A stretch of 64,000 nucleotides of DNA from Streptomyces antnestii (GTDB lineage Bacteria > Actinomycetota > Actinomycetes > Streptomycetales > Streptomycetaceae): contig NZ_RZYA01000007.1 in assembly GCF_004005495.1 (NCBI RefSeq), positions 1-64,000 of the forward strand, in the 5' to 3' direction. The notes below the pieces were generated by a model. The model was not told where the DNA came from and made no database searches. It saw only the letters and a program-made list of their open reading frames with translations. The position numbers were made by a program, and so were the translations under genes. The stretch's first letter is position 1; every line of letters begins with the position of its first letter. Of this stretch, positions 41,181 to 48,592 are shown piece by piece.

Positions 41181-42427
41181 TCGGAACGAGCGCACCCACC
41201 GAAGTGCGCATCCCCTACGAGCAGTTGCTCGACCTCGTCACCGCCGTCTTCGCCGCGCGCGGCCTGCCTCAGGACAGAGCGCGACAGGCGTCCGAAGCGC
41301 TCTGCTACGGCGACCTGGCCGGCTTCGGCTCGCACGGCACCGCCAACCTGTCCCGGCTCTATCTGCCGCTGCTCGACGACGGACGCGCCGACCCGGCCGG
41401 CTCCCCCGTCGTCCTGGCCGATCATGGCGCGGCCCTCCTCGTCGACGCGCGGCGCGCACTGGGCCTGTGGCAGGCGAGCGAGGCCATGGACCTGGCGATC
41501 GAGCGGGCGGCGCGGTTCGGGGTCGGCCTGGTCTCCGTCCGGAACGGGACACACTTCGGCTGCGCCGGCTACCACGCCCGGCGCGCCGCCGAGCAGGGCA
41601 TGGTGGGCCTGGTGGCGTCCAACTGCGGCGGGCAGCGCATCGCCCGCCCGCCCGGCGGCCGGGTGACGTTGCTGGGCACCAACCCGCTGAGCATCGCCGC
41701 GCCCGCCGGCCCGCACCCGCCGTTCGTCCTCGACATGAGCACCACCGCGGTACCGACCGGGCGGGTGCGGGCGGCGGCCCGTGCCGGCCGGACGGTCCCG
41801 CCGGGGTGGCTCGCCGACGAGGAGGGCCGGCCGGTGACCGACCCGGCGGCCTTCGACCGTGGTGAGGCGCACCTGCTCTGGCTCGGCGCGTCGAGCGGCG
41901 GCGACCACAAGGGGTTCGGACTCGGCCTGATGGTGGAGGTGCTCGCCGCCCTGGTCTCCGGCTCCGGTGCCGGTCCCGCCACCGAGGCACTGTCCGGCGA
42001 CGGCCGCCCGTCGGGCCGGGACGACGACATCGGCATGCTGATGGTGGCGATCGCGCCCGGCCTGCTGCGCGGGCCGGAGGCCGTGATCCGGGACGCGGAG
42101 CAGCTGTTCGGCACCGTACTGGCCTGCCCCCCGGTCGACGAGAGCGCCCCCGTCGGCTACCCCGGCCGGCCGGAGGCGGAGCGGGCCCGGCTCCACCGCG
42201 AGCACGGCGTCCCGGTGGAGCCGGTGGTCCACCACGAACTGGCCGGGCTCGCCGCGACGCTCGGCCTGCCGTTCCCGGCAGATACGTCCGACCCGTTCCC
42301 GGCAGAAACGTCCGACCCGTTCCCGGCGGATACATCCGACCTGCCGCGCCCATCCGACACCTCCGACCAGCCGTTGCCAACCGACACCTCCGACCTGCCG
42401 TTCCCGGCGCGAGCGGGGCAGCGGTGA
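41177..42427 (+). CDS. Ldh family (malate/lactate/ureidoglycolate dehydrogenase-type) oxidoreductase
   Basis: The 416-residue protein of the LDH2/MDH2 family has GDLAGFGSHGTANLSRL with the conserved His, SVRNGTHFGCAGYHA, GTNPLSIAAPA, VLDMSTTAVPTGRV and GDHKGFGLGLMVEVL. The family reduces 2-keto acids or oxidises 2-hydroxy acids or imines with NAD(P) and is unrelated to classical LDH. GTG at 41177 overlaps the previous stop (GTGA). Its last ~50 residues are tandem PFPADTSD repeats (42269-42394), an extension outside the fold. Confidence 0.88.
   Translation: MIGTSAPTEVRIPYEQLLDLVTAVFAARGLPQDRARQASEALCYGDLAGFGSHGTANLSRLYLPLLDDGRADPAGSPVVLADHGAALLVDARRALGLWQASEAMDLAIERAARFGVGLVSVRNGTHFGCAGYHARRAAEQGMVGLVASNCGGQRIARPPGGRVTLLGTNPLSIAAPAGPHPPFVLDMSTTAVPTGRVRAAARAGRTVPPGWLADEEGRPVTDPAAFDRGEAHLLWLGASSGGDHKGFGLGLMVEVLAALVSGSGAGPATEALSGDGRPSGRDDDIGMLMVAIAPGLLRGPEAVIRDAEQLFGTVLACPPVDESAPVGYPGRPEAERARLHREHGVPVEPVVHHELAGLAATLGLPFPADTSDPFPAETSDPFPADTSDLPRPSDTSDQPLPTDTSDLPFPARAGQR
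42269..42394 (+). repeat. 24/27-bp in-frame repeats coding PFPADTSD
   Basis: Three 24-bp units (42269-42340) encode PFPADTSD or PFPAETSD. Two degenerate 27-bp units follow (42341-42394). They form a disordered acidic C-terminal tail on the Ldh-type enzyme. Confidence 0.92.
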
Positions 42428-43380
42428 GGGGGCCGCGGCGGATCGCCGTCGTCGGACTCGGGGCGATCTCCCGGTTCTACCTGGCCGCGATCGAGGCATC
42501 GCCCGCCTGGCAACTGGCCGCGGTGTGCGACGTGTCGCCCGAGAGGCTGCGCCCCCACGGAGAGAGCCTGCCGGTCTACACGGACCACCGCGCGATGCTC
42601 GCCGGGGCAGAGTTGGACGCGGTGGTGGTCACCGTCCCCAACGACGTGCACGCGTCGATCGCGGCGGATGTGATCGCCGCGGGTGTCCCGGTGTGCGTGG
42701 AGAAGCCGCTGGCCACCCGGCTTGAGGACGCCGAGTCGCTGGTGGCGGCGGCCAGGGCGCGTGGGGTGTGCCTGTTCACCGCGTTCCACCGCCGCTACAA
42801 CCACGAAATCACGGCCCTGCACCGCGAGTTGCGCACCGCGGCGGCACCGGTCGAGGTCACCATCCGCTACCTGGAACGGATCGAGGAACACATCGGCGGT
42901 GACGCCTGGTACCTGGACCCCACGCGGTGCGGCGGCGGCTGTGTCGCCGACAACGGGCCGAACGCCTACGACCTCGCCCGGCTGCTGACCGGCGACGTGA
43001 GCGTCGAGCACGCGCAGGTGACGTGGGACGCGCAGGGCGTGGACCGGCGCGCCACGGTGCGGCTGCGTTCCGGCAGCGGAGTACCGGTGCGCGTCGAGCT
43101 CGACTGGTCCTACCCGGGCGAGGTGAAGGACGCCACGGTCCGGCTGGCGGACGGCTCGGTGCGCACGGCGGACATGCTGCGCGGGTTCCCCGAGTTCAAG
43201 GGCTCGCTGTGGCACGAGTACGTCGGTGTGCTCGACGACTTCGAGCAGGCGATCCGGGAGCGCGGCGACCGCGGCGGCGACGGTTTCGCCGCGCTCGCGC
43301 TGACCGAGCGGACGTACCAACTCGCGCACCCCGGTGCGGTGTCGGGATCCCCGACGGCTCAGGAGGTGCCTGCGCGGTGA
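42424..43380 (+). CDS. Gfo/Idh/MocA family oxidoreductase (copy 2)
   Basis: The 318-residue protein has RIAVVGLGAISRFYLAAIE, PNDVHASIAADVIAAGVPV, the EKP motif CVEKPLATRLEDAE, FTAFHRRYNHEIT and GGGCVADNGPNAYDLARLL. The position of copy 1's catalytic His motif is here occupied by DNGPNAYD. It is a typical single-unit sugar dehydrogenase otherwise. GTG at 42424 overlaps the previous stop (GTGA). With copy 1 and two aminotransferases it could supply the keto intermediates for amination. Confidence 0.88.
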   Translation: MRGPRRIAVVGLGAISRFYLAAIEASPAWQLAAVCDVSPERLRPHGESLPVYTDHRAMLAGAELDAVVVTVPNDVHASIAADVIAAGVPVCVEKPLATRLEDAESLVAAARARGVCLFTAFHRRYNHEITALHRELRTAAAPVEVTIRYLERIEEHIGGDAWYLDPTRCGGGCVADNGPNAYDLARLLTGDVSVEHAQVTWDAQGVDRRATVRLRSGSGVPVRVELDWSYPGEVKDATVRLADGSVRTADMLRGFPEFKGSLWHEYVGVLDDFEQAIRERGDRGGDGFAALALTERTYQLAHPGAVSGSPTAQEVPAR

Positions 43381-43886
43381 CCGTGGAAAGCGGCGGCAAG
43401 CGAGCGGTCCACGGGATCCTGGTCAAGGTCCTGATCCATCGCAGGGACGATCGCGGCATGCGCATGGAGGAGTTCGCCGGCCGGTGCGTGCGCCGCGGTG
43501 AGGTCCACGAGCTGGTGACCACGGACCAGCAGGACACCGCGCCCGGAGCCCGGGTGGACCGGGTCGGTTTCCTCGGCTTCGCGGAAATCGGCTGCGCCGG
43601 TGTCCTCGACCGGGGCGACGAGGTCTGGATCGACGGCCAACTGGTGGGCACCGTCCTCGGCTTCGACTCCTGCCACTTCCCCAACCACTACAACATCCTG
43701 ATCTCCGTCCCGGAACCGGTGACCGGGCGCGACCTCGCGCTGCGGCCGGAGACCGAGGTGCGGTTCGTGCCCACCGACGTGACCCCGGAGCCGCGCCCGG
43801 ACCACCACACCGCCGCCATGCCCCTACTCATGCCCGTGCCCATGCCCACGACCCGCTCGGTCGACGACCTCGAGGAGACACCATGA
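43377..43886 (+). CDS. Conserved protein of unknown function (possibly DUF6917)
   Basis: The 169-residue protein has a compact core (about 10-130) with AVHGILVKVLIHRRDDRG, EVHELVTTDQQDTAPGARVD, RVGFLGFAEI and TVLGFDSCHFPNHYNILI. A Pro/Met-rich tail (MPLLMPVPMPTTRS) follows. I associate this core with a domain of unknown function seen in actinobacterial gene clusters, perhaps DUF6917, but cannot verify it. It looks like a small beta-rich ligand-binding protein. GTG at 43377 overlaps the previous stop and its own stop overlaps the next start, so it is firmly part of the operon. Confidence 0.65.
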   Translation: MTVESGGKRAVHGILVKVLIHRRDDRGMRMEEFAGRCVRRGEVHELVTTDQQDTAPGARVDRVGFLGFAEIGCAGVLDRGDEVWIDGQLVGTVLGFDSCHFPNHYNILISVPEPVTGRDLALRPETEVRFVPTDVTPEPRPDHHTAAMPLLMPVPMPTTRSVDDLEETP

Positions 43887-44374
43887 CCCCCGACCTCACC
43901 AACGCCCCGGTCGTCGACCGGGTGGACGCGGTGGCCGCCGCGCCCGACGTCTACCAGGCCATGGTCGCCTTCCAGCAGGTGGCCGGGAAGGGGCTCGACC
44001 CGCTCCTCGCCGAGCTGGTGCGCCTCCGCGTTTCGCAGATCAACGGCTGCACCTTCTGCATGGACCTGCACACACGCGCGGCGCGGGAGGCCGGCGAGAG
44101 CGAGCAGCGTCTCGACGCACTCCCGGCCTGGCGCGAGTCGACGCTGTTCGCCCCCGCGGACCGGGCCGCGCTCGCCCTCTGCGAGGCCCTGACCCTGTTG
44201 CCCGAGGCCGGGGTCCCCGACGCCGTGTACAAGGAGGCGGCCGCCTGCTTCGACGAGACCAGCCTCACCCACCTGCTGTGGACGGCCGCGGCGACCAACG
44301 TCTGGAACCGGATCGGCGTCGCCACGGCCATGGGCAGGCGCACGACGCAGCGCCCGGAAGCACAGGGAACCTGA
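43883..44374 (+). CDS. AhpD-like carboxymuconolactone decarboxylase family protein
   Basis: The 163-residue all-helical protein has the AhpD redox core RVSQINGCTFCMDLHTRAA (CxxC plus downstream His) and ESTLFAPADRAALALCEALT. The C-terminal SLTHLLWTAAATNVWNRIGV also matches the family. This type is found as alkylhydroperoxidase-related and often carries peroxidase activity. Its ATG overlaps the previous stop. It is the last gene of the operon, followed by a strong terminator. A redox or protective role in the pathway is a guess. Confidence 0.88.
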   Translation: MTPDLTNAPVVDRVDAVAAAPDVYQAMVAFQQVAGKGLDPLLAELVRLRVSQINGCTFCMDLHTRAAREAGESEQRLDALPAWRESTLFAPADRAALALCEALTLLPEAGVPDAVYKEAAACFDETSLTHLLWTAAATNVWNRIGVATAMGRRTTQRPEAQGT

Positions 44375-44418
44375 GGGACGACGCCCTGGCCGCGTCGCTG
44401 CCGTGAGTCGCATCGTTT

Positions 44419-44455
44419 GCCCCGGGTCACGTGCCTGCGCACGGGGACCCGGGGC
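44419..44455. terminator. Bidirectional terminator after the AhpD-like gene
   Basis: Outer arms of 10 bp (44419-44428 and 44446-44455) pair perfectly, with an inner short pairing around cgtgc/gcacg. It lies between convergent stops and can serve the M14 peptidase gene too. Confidence 0.8.
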
Positions 44456-44463
44456 GAGCGAGG

Positions 44464-45750
44464 TCAGTCCGCCGTGGTCTCCCACCCGTAGTCCGGCAGC
44501 TCGAAGAAGTCGTCCCCGTCGACCCGGTCGGCGCTGCCGGTGGCCAGGCCCGTCAGCAGGGACTCCACTCCGGTCCGTACGGACTGCACGAACATGCCGC
44601 GCTGCCGCTGCCCCAAGTCGTCCTGCTGCCCTCGGACTTCGAAGAGGACCGTGCCGGTTCCGTTGAGGGCGAAGGCGGAGCGGCCCTGGCCGGCGTATTC
44701 GCGCGCGTCGGGATGGAGGTAGCGGCCGGTCGCGGCGAGCCTCGACTGCTCGCCGTAGGCGGCGGCGATGCCATTGGCCACGGTGAGCGCGTAGCGGCGG
44801 GACTTGTCCTGGTCCAGCTTCGGCCACTGCTTCTTGTACTTGGCCCCGTCGTTCACGCCGAGCGGCGGATAGTCCAGCGAGACCGTGATCAGCTTGCCGT
44901 CCTGAGGGCCGCCCGTGATGCGCTCGCAGGGACCCATGTGGTGCAGGTCGATGAACGCGTCGACCGACCCCTTCTCGGTGCGCATCTTCACGTACGTGTC
45001 ACGGATCGCGCGCGACTCTGGGGAGAGGAAGAAGCCGGCGTCGGTCTGCTTGCCGGGGAGGTCGGAGGCCCGCGGGACGTAGTTCAGATCGGGGTTGAAG
45101 TCCCGGTTGAGGTCGTAGCCGGGCTGGTCGATGCCGTCGCCGCTGAGGCTGTGGTACCAGGCGCGCGGCGCCCCGGCCAGCTGCGGGAACTGCGCGACGG
45201 TCTGGTCCCAGGAGCGTACGTCGATACGGCGGTTGAGCTCGCCGCCGTCCGGGTTCACCATCGGCATGGCAACCAGGGTGACTTTGCTGAGGAGTTCGGC
45301 GGTCTTCGGATCAGAGCTCGAACCGAGGTCCTTGAGGATGCCGATGAGGGCCTCCGTGCCGGTGCGCTCGTTGCCGTGAATGGCGCTGGTGACCATCAGG
45401 ACGCGCGGGCCGGTGCCCACGCGCGCGGCCCAGAGTTCGCGGCCCTGGGTGGTGCGCCCGGCGACGTCGACCCGCACCCGGCCCTTGCTGGTCTGCTCGA
45501 TCTGCCGCAGTGTGGCGCCGAGTTGATCGTGGTCGGTCCAGCCGGACCAGGACGGATCGCCGGAAGTCTTGCAGTTGCCGGGTTCGCTTCCGGCGGCCGT
45601 GACGGTGGCCGCGGCCGGTGAGGTGACCAGCACGGTGCCTAAGGCGGCGGAGGCCGCGACGGTGGCAACGGCTGTGCGTAGCGCTCGCGTACGGGTCGTG
45701 CGGGTCGTGCGGGTCGTACGGGTGTTGCGCGTGCTGCGGTCGGTGCGCAT
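44464..45750 (-). CDS. Secreted M14 family zinc carboxypeptidase
   Basis: The 428-residue precursor starts with a basic, repeated leader (RNTRTTRTTRTTRTRA). A hydrophobic signal segment (TAVATVAASAALGTVLVTS) and a SPAAA-type cleavage region follow. The catalytic domain has the zinc motif in VTSAIHGNERTGTEAL (HxxE), MPMVNPDGGELNRR, GYDLNRDFNPD, the third ligand in FIDLHHMGPC and a late catalytic Glu likely in TVLFEVRGQ. Carboxypeptidases of this family trim C-terminal residues or peptidoglycan peptides outside the cell. It stands alone between terminators. Confidence 0.9.
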   Translation of the reverse strand: MRTDRSTRNTRTTRTTRTTRTRALRTAVATVAASAALGTVLVTSPAAATVTAAGSEPGNCKTSGDPSWSGWTDHDQLGATLRQIEQTSKGRVRVDVAGRTTQGRELWAARVGTGPRVLMVTSAIHGNERTGTEALIGILKDLGSSSDPKTAELLSKVTLVAMPMVNPDGGELNRRIDVRSWDQTVAQFPQLAGAPRAWYHSLSGDGIDQPGYDLNRDFNPDLNYVPRASDLPGKQTDAGFFLSPESRAIRDTYVKMRTEKGSVDAFIDLHHMGPCERITGGPQDGKLITVSLDYPPLGVNDGAKYKKQWPKLDQDKSRRYALTVANGIAAAYGEQSRLAATGRYLHPDAREYAGQGRSAFALNGTGTVLFEVRGQQDDLGQRQRGMFVQSVRTGVESLLTGLATGSADRVDGDDFFELPDYGWETTAD

Positions 45751-45896
45751 CGGGGCGGGCTCCTCACGACGTTACGGGTGGGACTGGCGTGGGGGGCGTT
45801 CCGGACGATGCTGACCCGCGGGTCAAGGAATGGTCAATGGGGCGTACATGAATGCCCATGCCGGCGAACAGCCCGCCGTCGAGCCCGCCTGTCCCC

Positions 45897-45965
45897 GACC
45901 GCGGCCGGACTTCCCCTACGACCGCGGCCGGGCTTCTCCTACGACCGCGGCCCGCGGTCCCCTAC
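45897..45965. repeat. 23-bp direct repeats at the end of the AraC gene
   Basis: Three tandem 23-bp units, consensus near GACCGCGGCCGGGCTTCCCC plus TAC, run into the stop codon of the AraC gene at 45962. The third unit has the most changes. The unit is not a multiple of three. Confidence 0.88.
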
Positions 45966-46942
45966 GCCCGCAACGTCTCCGAAGGAGACTCCCCGAACTG
46001 CCGGCGGTACGCGAGAGAGAAGCGGCCCGGGTGCAGGAAGCCCCAGCGGGATGCGACGGCCGTGACGGTCGTGGTGCCCGGGTCGGAGGTCAGGAGTTCC
46101 TTGCGTACGCGGTCCAGGCGGACCTCGCGCAGGTACGCGAGCGGTGTCGTGTCGAGGTGGCGGCGGAAGCCCTCCTGGAGGGCCCGTACGCCGACGCCGA
46201 CGCATTCCGCGATCTCGACGACGGTGAGCGGCTCGGCGGCGTGTCCCTCGATGACCTCCATCGCGCGGCGGACCGCGGGCGGTGCGACGCGTGGCTGCTC
46301 GCCCAGCAGCGCCGGCGTGTAGTTGCTGGGCTGGGCCATCAACAGCTGGGTCATGAGGAGGGATTCGAGCTGCTTGGTCACGACGGGCCGGCTTGTCATG
46401 CCGTCAGGCCCCTCCGCCTCCCGGCGCATGAGGTCGACGATGTTGAGCCAGGAGCGGGAGTCCGGCGCGGTGAGGTCCATACCGAGCGAGAAGCGGATCG
46501 GGCGGCGCACTGTGCGGCCGAGCAGACCGCCCAGGTGCGCTTCCAGGGCTGACCGGTCGAACCACACGATCAGTTGCGGATTGCCGGCACCCCAGCGCAT
46601 GTCAAGGCGTCCGGCCGGAGAGGGGACGGAAGCAAGTTCGGGGGACGAGATGATCTCCTCCCGGCCGCAGGTGATCTCGGCGTGACCGGCGAGCGGTATC
46701 TGGACGAGGAAGAAGCTCTCCAGGTCACCCGGAGTGATCCGGACCTCGGCTCCGTAATCGAGGTAATACAGACCTGTCCGGTCGAAGGGTGCGCCGTGCA
46801 GCCGGGCGTCGAGCGTCGCCGAGCGCTGCACGATGCGCAGCTCATGCGGACAGAAGGCGCGGCCGACCTCGGCCCGCGCCTCCCAAATGTCCGCTGTATG
46901 AAACCGCTGGTGATTTGCGAGGGGTGGCTCTTCAGCGGGCAT
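45962..46942 (-). CDS. AraC family activator, probably of the adjacent monooxygenase genes
   Basis: The 326-residue protein has an N-terminal 'AraC_binding_2'-type sensor (about 30-200). Its C-terminal double helix-turn-helix includes LTVVEIAECVGVGVRALQEG, DTTPLAYLREVRLDRV, and WGFLHPGRFSLAYRRQFGES. ATG at 46942 is chosen because GGAGGT precedes it at 4-5 nt; a GTG at 46954 is less well placed. It is divergent from the StyA1/StyA2B-type genes and two direct repeats with AraC-like spacing lie between. An effector such as indole, styrene or a related aromatic is plausible only by analogy. Confidence 0.92.
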   Translation of the reverse strand: MPAEEPPLANHQRFHTADIWEARAEVGRAFCPHELRIVQRSATLDARLHGAPFDRTGLYYLDYGAEVRITPGDLESFFLVQIPLAGHAEITCGREEIISSPELASVPSPAGRLDMRWGAGNPQLIVWFDRSALEAHLGGLLGRTVRRPIRFSLGMDLTAPDSRSWLNIVDLMRREAEGPDGMTSRPVVTKQLESLLMTQLLMAQPSNYTPALLGEQPRVAPPAVRRAMEVIEGHAAEPLTVVEIAECVGVGVRALQEGFRRHLDTTPLAYLREVRLDRVRKELLTSDPGTTTVTAVASRWGFLHPGRFSLAYRRQFGESPSETLRA

Positions 46943-47288
46943 GTGGACCTCCACCGCCGAGTTGCGCGATCAGGACAGCGATCCGCGTGATCCGGATAGC
47001 AAAGATGATCTTTTCATACCAAGGTTGAACCCCGGCCGGGCGCCCCGCGCCCCCTCCCCCGGTCCTACGGGTGCCCCGGCTTCCCGCGACTGCCCGTCGG
47101 CCCCCTCCGGCAGGCAGCCGTGTTCCACGCATACGAACCCCCCACTCGTTGAAGCCGCCAGTCGTCAGTCGCCACGTCACCAAAACGCTGCACCGGTGCA
47201 CGTCACCGCACTGCACGGCACCGCAGGCACTGCGCGGCACTGCACCGCTCACCACCGCACATACCGACCGACCCCCGGAGGTCCCCCC
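46943..47288. other. Divergent control region of AraC and monooxygenase genes
   Basis: The 346 bases hold no recognisable gene. The AraC-like direct repeats lie near the left end (46968-46999), next to a less GC-rich stretch (47000-47030). The right part (47180-47280) is rich in cactgcaccg-like short repeats of unknown role. A GGAGGT ribosome site at 47277-47282 serves the first monooxygenase gene. Confidence 0.55.
46968..46999. promoter_or_regulatory. Candidate AraC activator direct repeats
   Basis: GATCAGGACAG (46968-46978) and GATCCGGATAG (46989-46999) match at 9 of 11 positions and are spaced 21 bp start to start, two helical turns. This is the usual layout for AraC dimers. A further GATCC lies between them. 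Confidence 0.5.
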
Positions 47289-48509
47289 ATGCGCAAGATC
47301 ACCATCGTCGGAGCAGGCCAGGCCGGCCTCCAGCTCGGTATCGGCCTGCTCGGCCACGGCTACGACGTCACCATCGCGTCCAACCGCACCGGAGACGAGA
47401 TCCGTGACGGTCGGGTCATGTCCAGCCAGGCCATGTTCGGCACCGCGCTGGCCCACGAGCGCGGCCTCGGGCTCGACTTCTGGGGCGACGCCTGCCCGCC
47501 GATCGCCGGGCTCGGCGTGAACATCGCCGACGGCCAGGGCGGCCGGGCGCTCGCCTTCGACGCCCGCCTCGACGCCACCGCCCGCTCGGTCGACCAGCGC
47601 GTCAAGATGCCGATCTGGATGGGCGAGTTCGCGCGCCGCGGCGGACGTCTTGTCATCCACGAGGCCGGCGTCGAGGACCTGGAGCGCTACGCCGCCGAGT
47701 CCGATCTGGTGATCGTCGCGGCAGGCAAGGGCGAGATCGCCGGACTGTTCGAGCGGGACGCCGAGCGTTCCCCGTACGACGCTCCGCAGCGCGCGCTGGC
47801 CCTGGCGTACGTCACCGGCATGGCACCACTCCCCCACCGCACCGGCGTCAGCTTCAACGTCATCCCGGGTGTGGGCGAGTACTTCACCATGCCCAGCCTC
47901 ACCACCAGCGGCCCCTGCGACATCATGTTCTTCGAGGGCGTCCCGGGCGGCCCGCTCGACTGCTTCGACGGGCTCACCCCCGACGAGCAGCTGGCGAAGT
48001 TCCAGGAGCTGCTGCGGGCGTACGTCCCGTGGGAGGCCGAGCGCTGCACCGACATCGCGCTCACCGACCAGAACGGCACCCTCGCGGGCCGCTTCGCGCC
48101 GACCGTCCGCAAGCCCGTCGCCACGCTGCCCTCGGGCGCGCAGGTGCTCGGCCTCGCCGACGTCGTCGTCCTCAACGACCCGATCACCGGCCAGGGTTCG
48201 AACAACGCCGGCAAGTGCGCCGCCGCCTACCTCGCCGCCATCCTGGACCACGGCGAGCGCCCGTACGACGCCGCGTTCATGGAGCTGGCCTTCGGCCGCT
48301 TCTGGGACAACGCGCAGTCCGCCACGGCCTGGACGAACGCGATGCTCGGCGCCCCGCCGCAGCACATCCTGGAGCTCTTCGGCGCGGCGAGCGTCAACCC
48401 CCGGATCGCCGCCCGCTTCGTCAACGGCTTCGACGACCCGCGTGACTTCTTCCACTGGTTCATGGACCCGGTCGCCGCGAAGAACTACCTGGCTGACGTC
48501 AGCGCCTGA
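47289..48509 (+). CDS. styA1: StyA1-type flavin monooxygenase (styrene/indole monooxygenase, group E)
   Basis: The 406-residue protein has N-terminal FAD-binding KITIVGAGQAGLQLGIGL, DGRVMSSQAMFGTALAHE, ATARSVDQRVKMPIWM, PGVGEYFTMPSLTTSGPCD, FEGVPGGPLDCFD and VVLNDPITGQGSNNAGKC. These are the signatures of styrene monooxygenase oxygenase subunits, which use free reduced FAD to epoxidise styrene or oxidise indole. GGAGGT lies 6 nt upstream. It is followed after 83 bp by an oxygenase-reductase fusion, the same order as StyA1/StyA2B described in Rhodococcus opacus 1CP. Confidence 0.85.
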   Translation: MRKITIVGAGQAGLQLGIGLLGHGYDVTIASNRTGDEIRDGRVMSSQAMFGTALAHERGLGLDFWGDACPPIAGLGVNIADGQGGRALAFDARLDATARSVDQRVKMPIWMGEFARRGGRLVIHEAGVEDLERYAAESDLVIVAAGKGEIAGLFERDAERSPYDAPQRALALAYVTGMAPLPHRTGVSFNVIPGVGEYFTMPSLTTSGPCDIMFFEGVPGGPLDCFDGLTPDEQLAKFQELLRAYVPWEAERCTDIALTDQNGTLAGRFAPTVRKPVATLPSGAQVLGLADVVVLNDPITGQGSNNAGKCAAAYLAAILDHGERPYDAAFMELAFGRFWDNAQSATAWTNAMLGAPPQHILELFGAASVNPRIAARFVNGFDDPRDFFHWFMDPVAAKNYLADVSA

Positions 48510-48544
48510 GGGTGCGTCAGGCTCCACCATCAGCAGCCTGATGG
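48504..48544 (+). promoter_or_regulatory. Two small hairpins between styA1 and styA2B
   Basis: A 6-bp stem (48504-48509 and 48517-48522) overlaps the styA1 stop. It is followed by a 7-bp stem (48527-48533 and 48538-48544). They may protect the upstream mRNA or lower read-through to the second gene. Confidence 0.35.
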
Positions 48545-48592
48545 AACGTCAGTGATGCGCACCACACGTAACGAGAGCAGGACAGCAGGACC

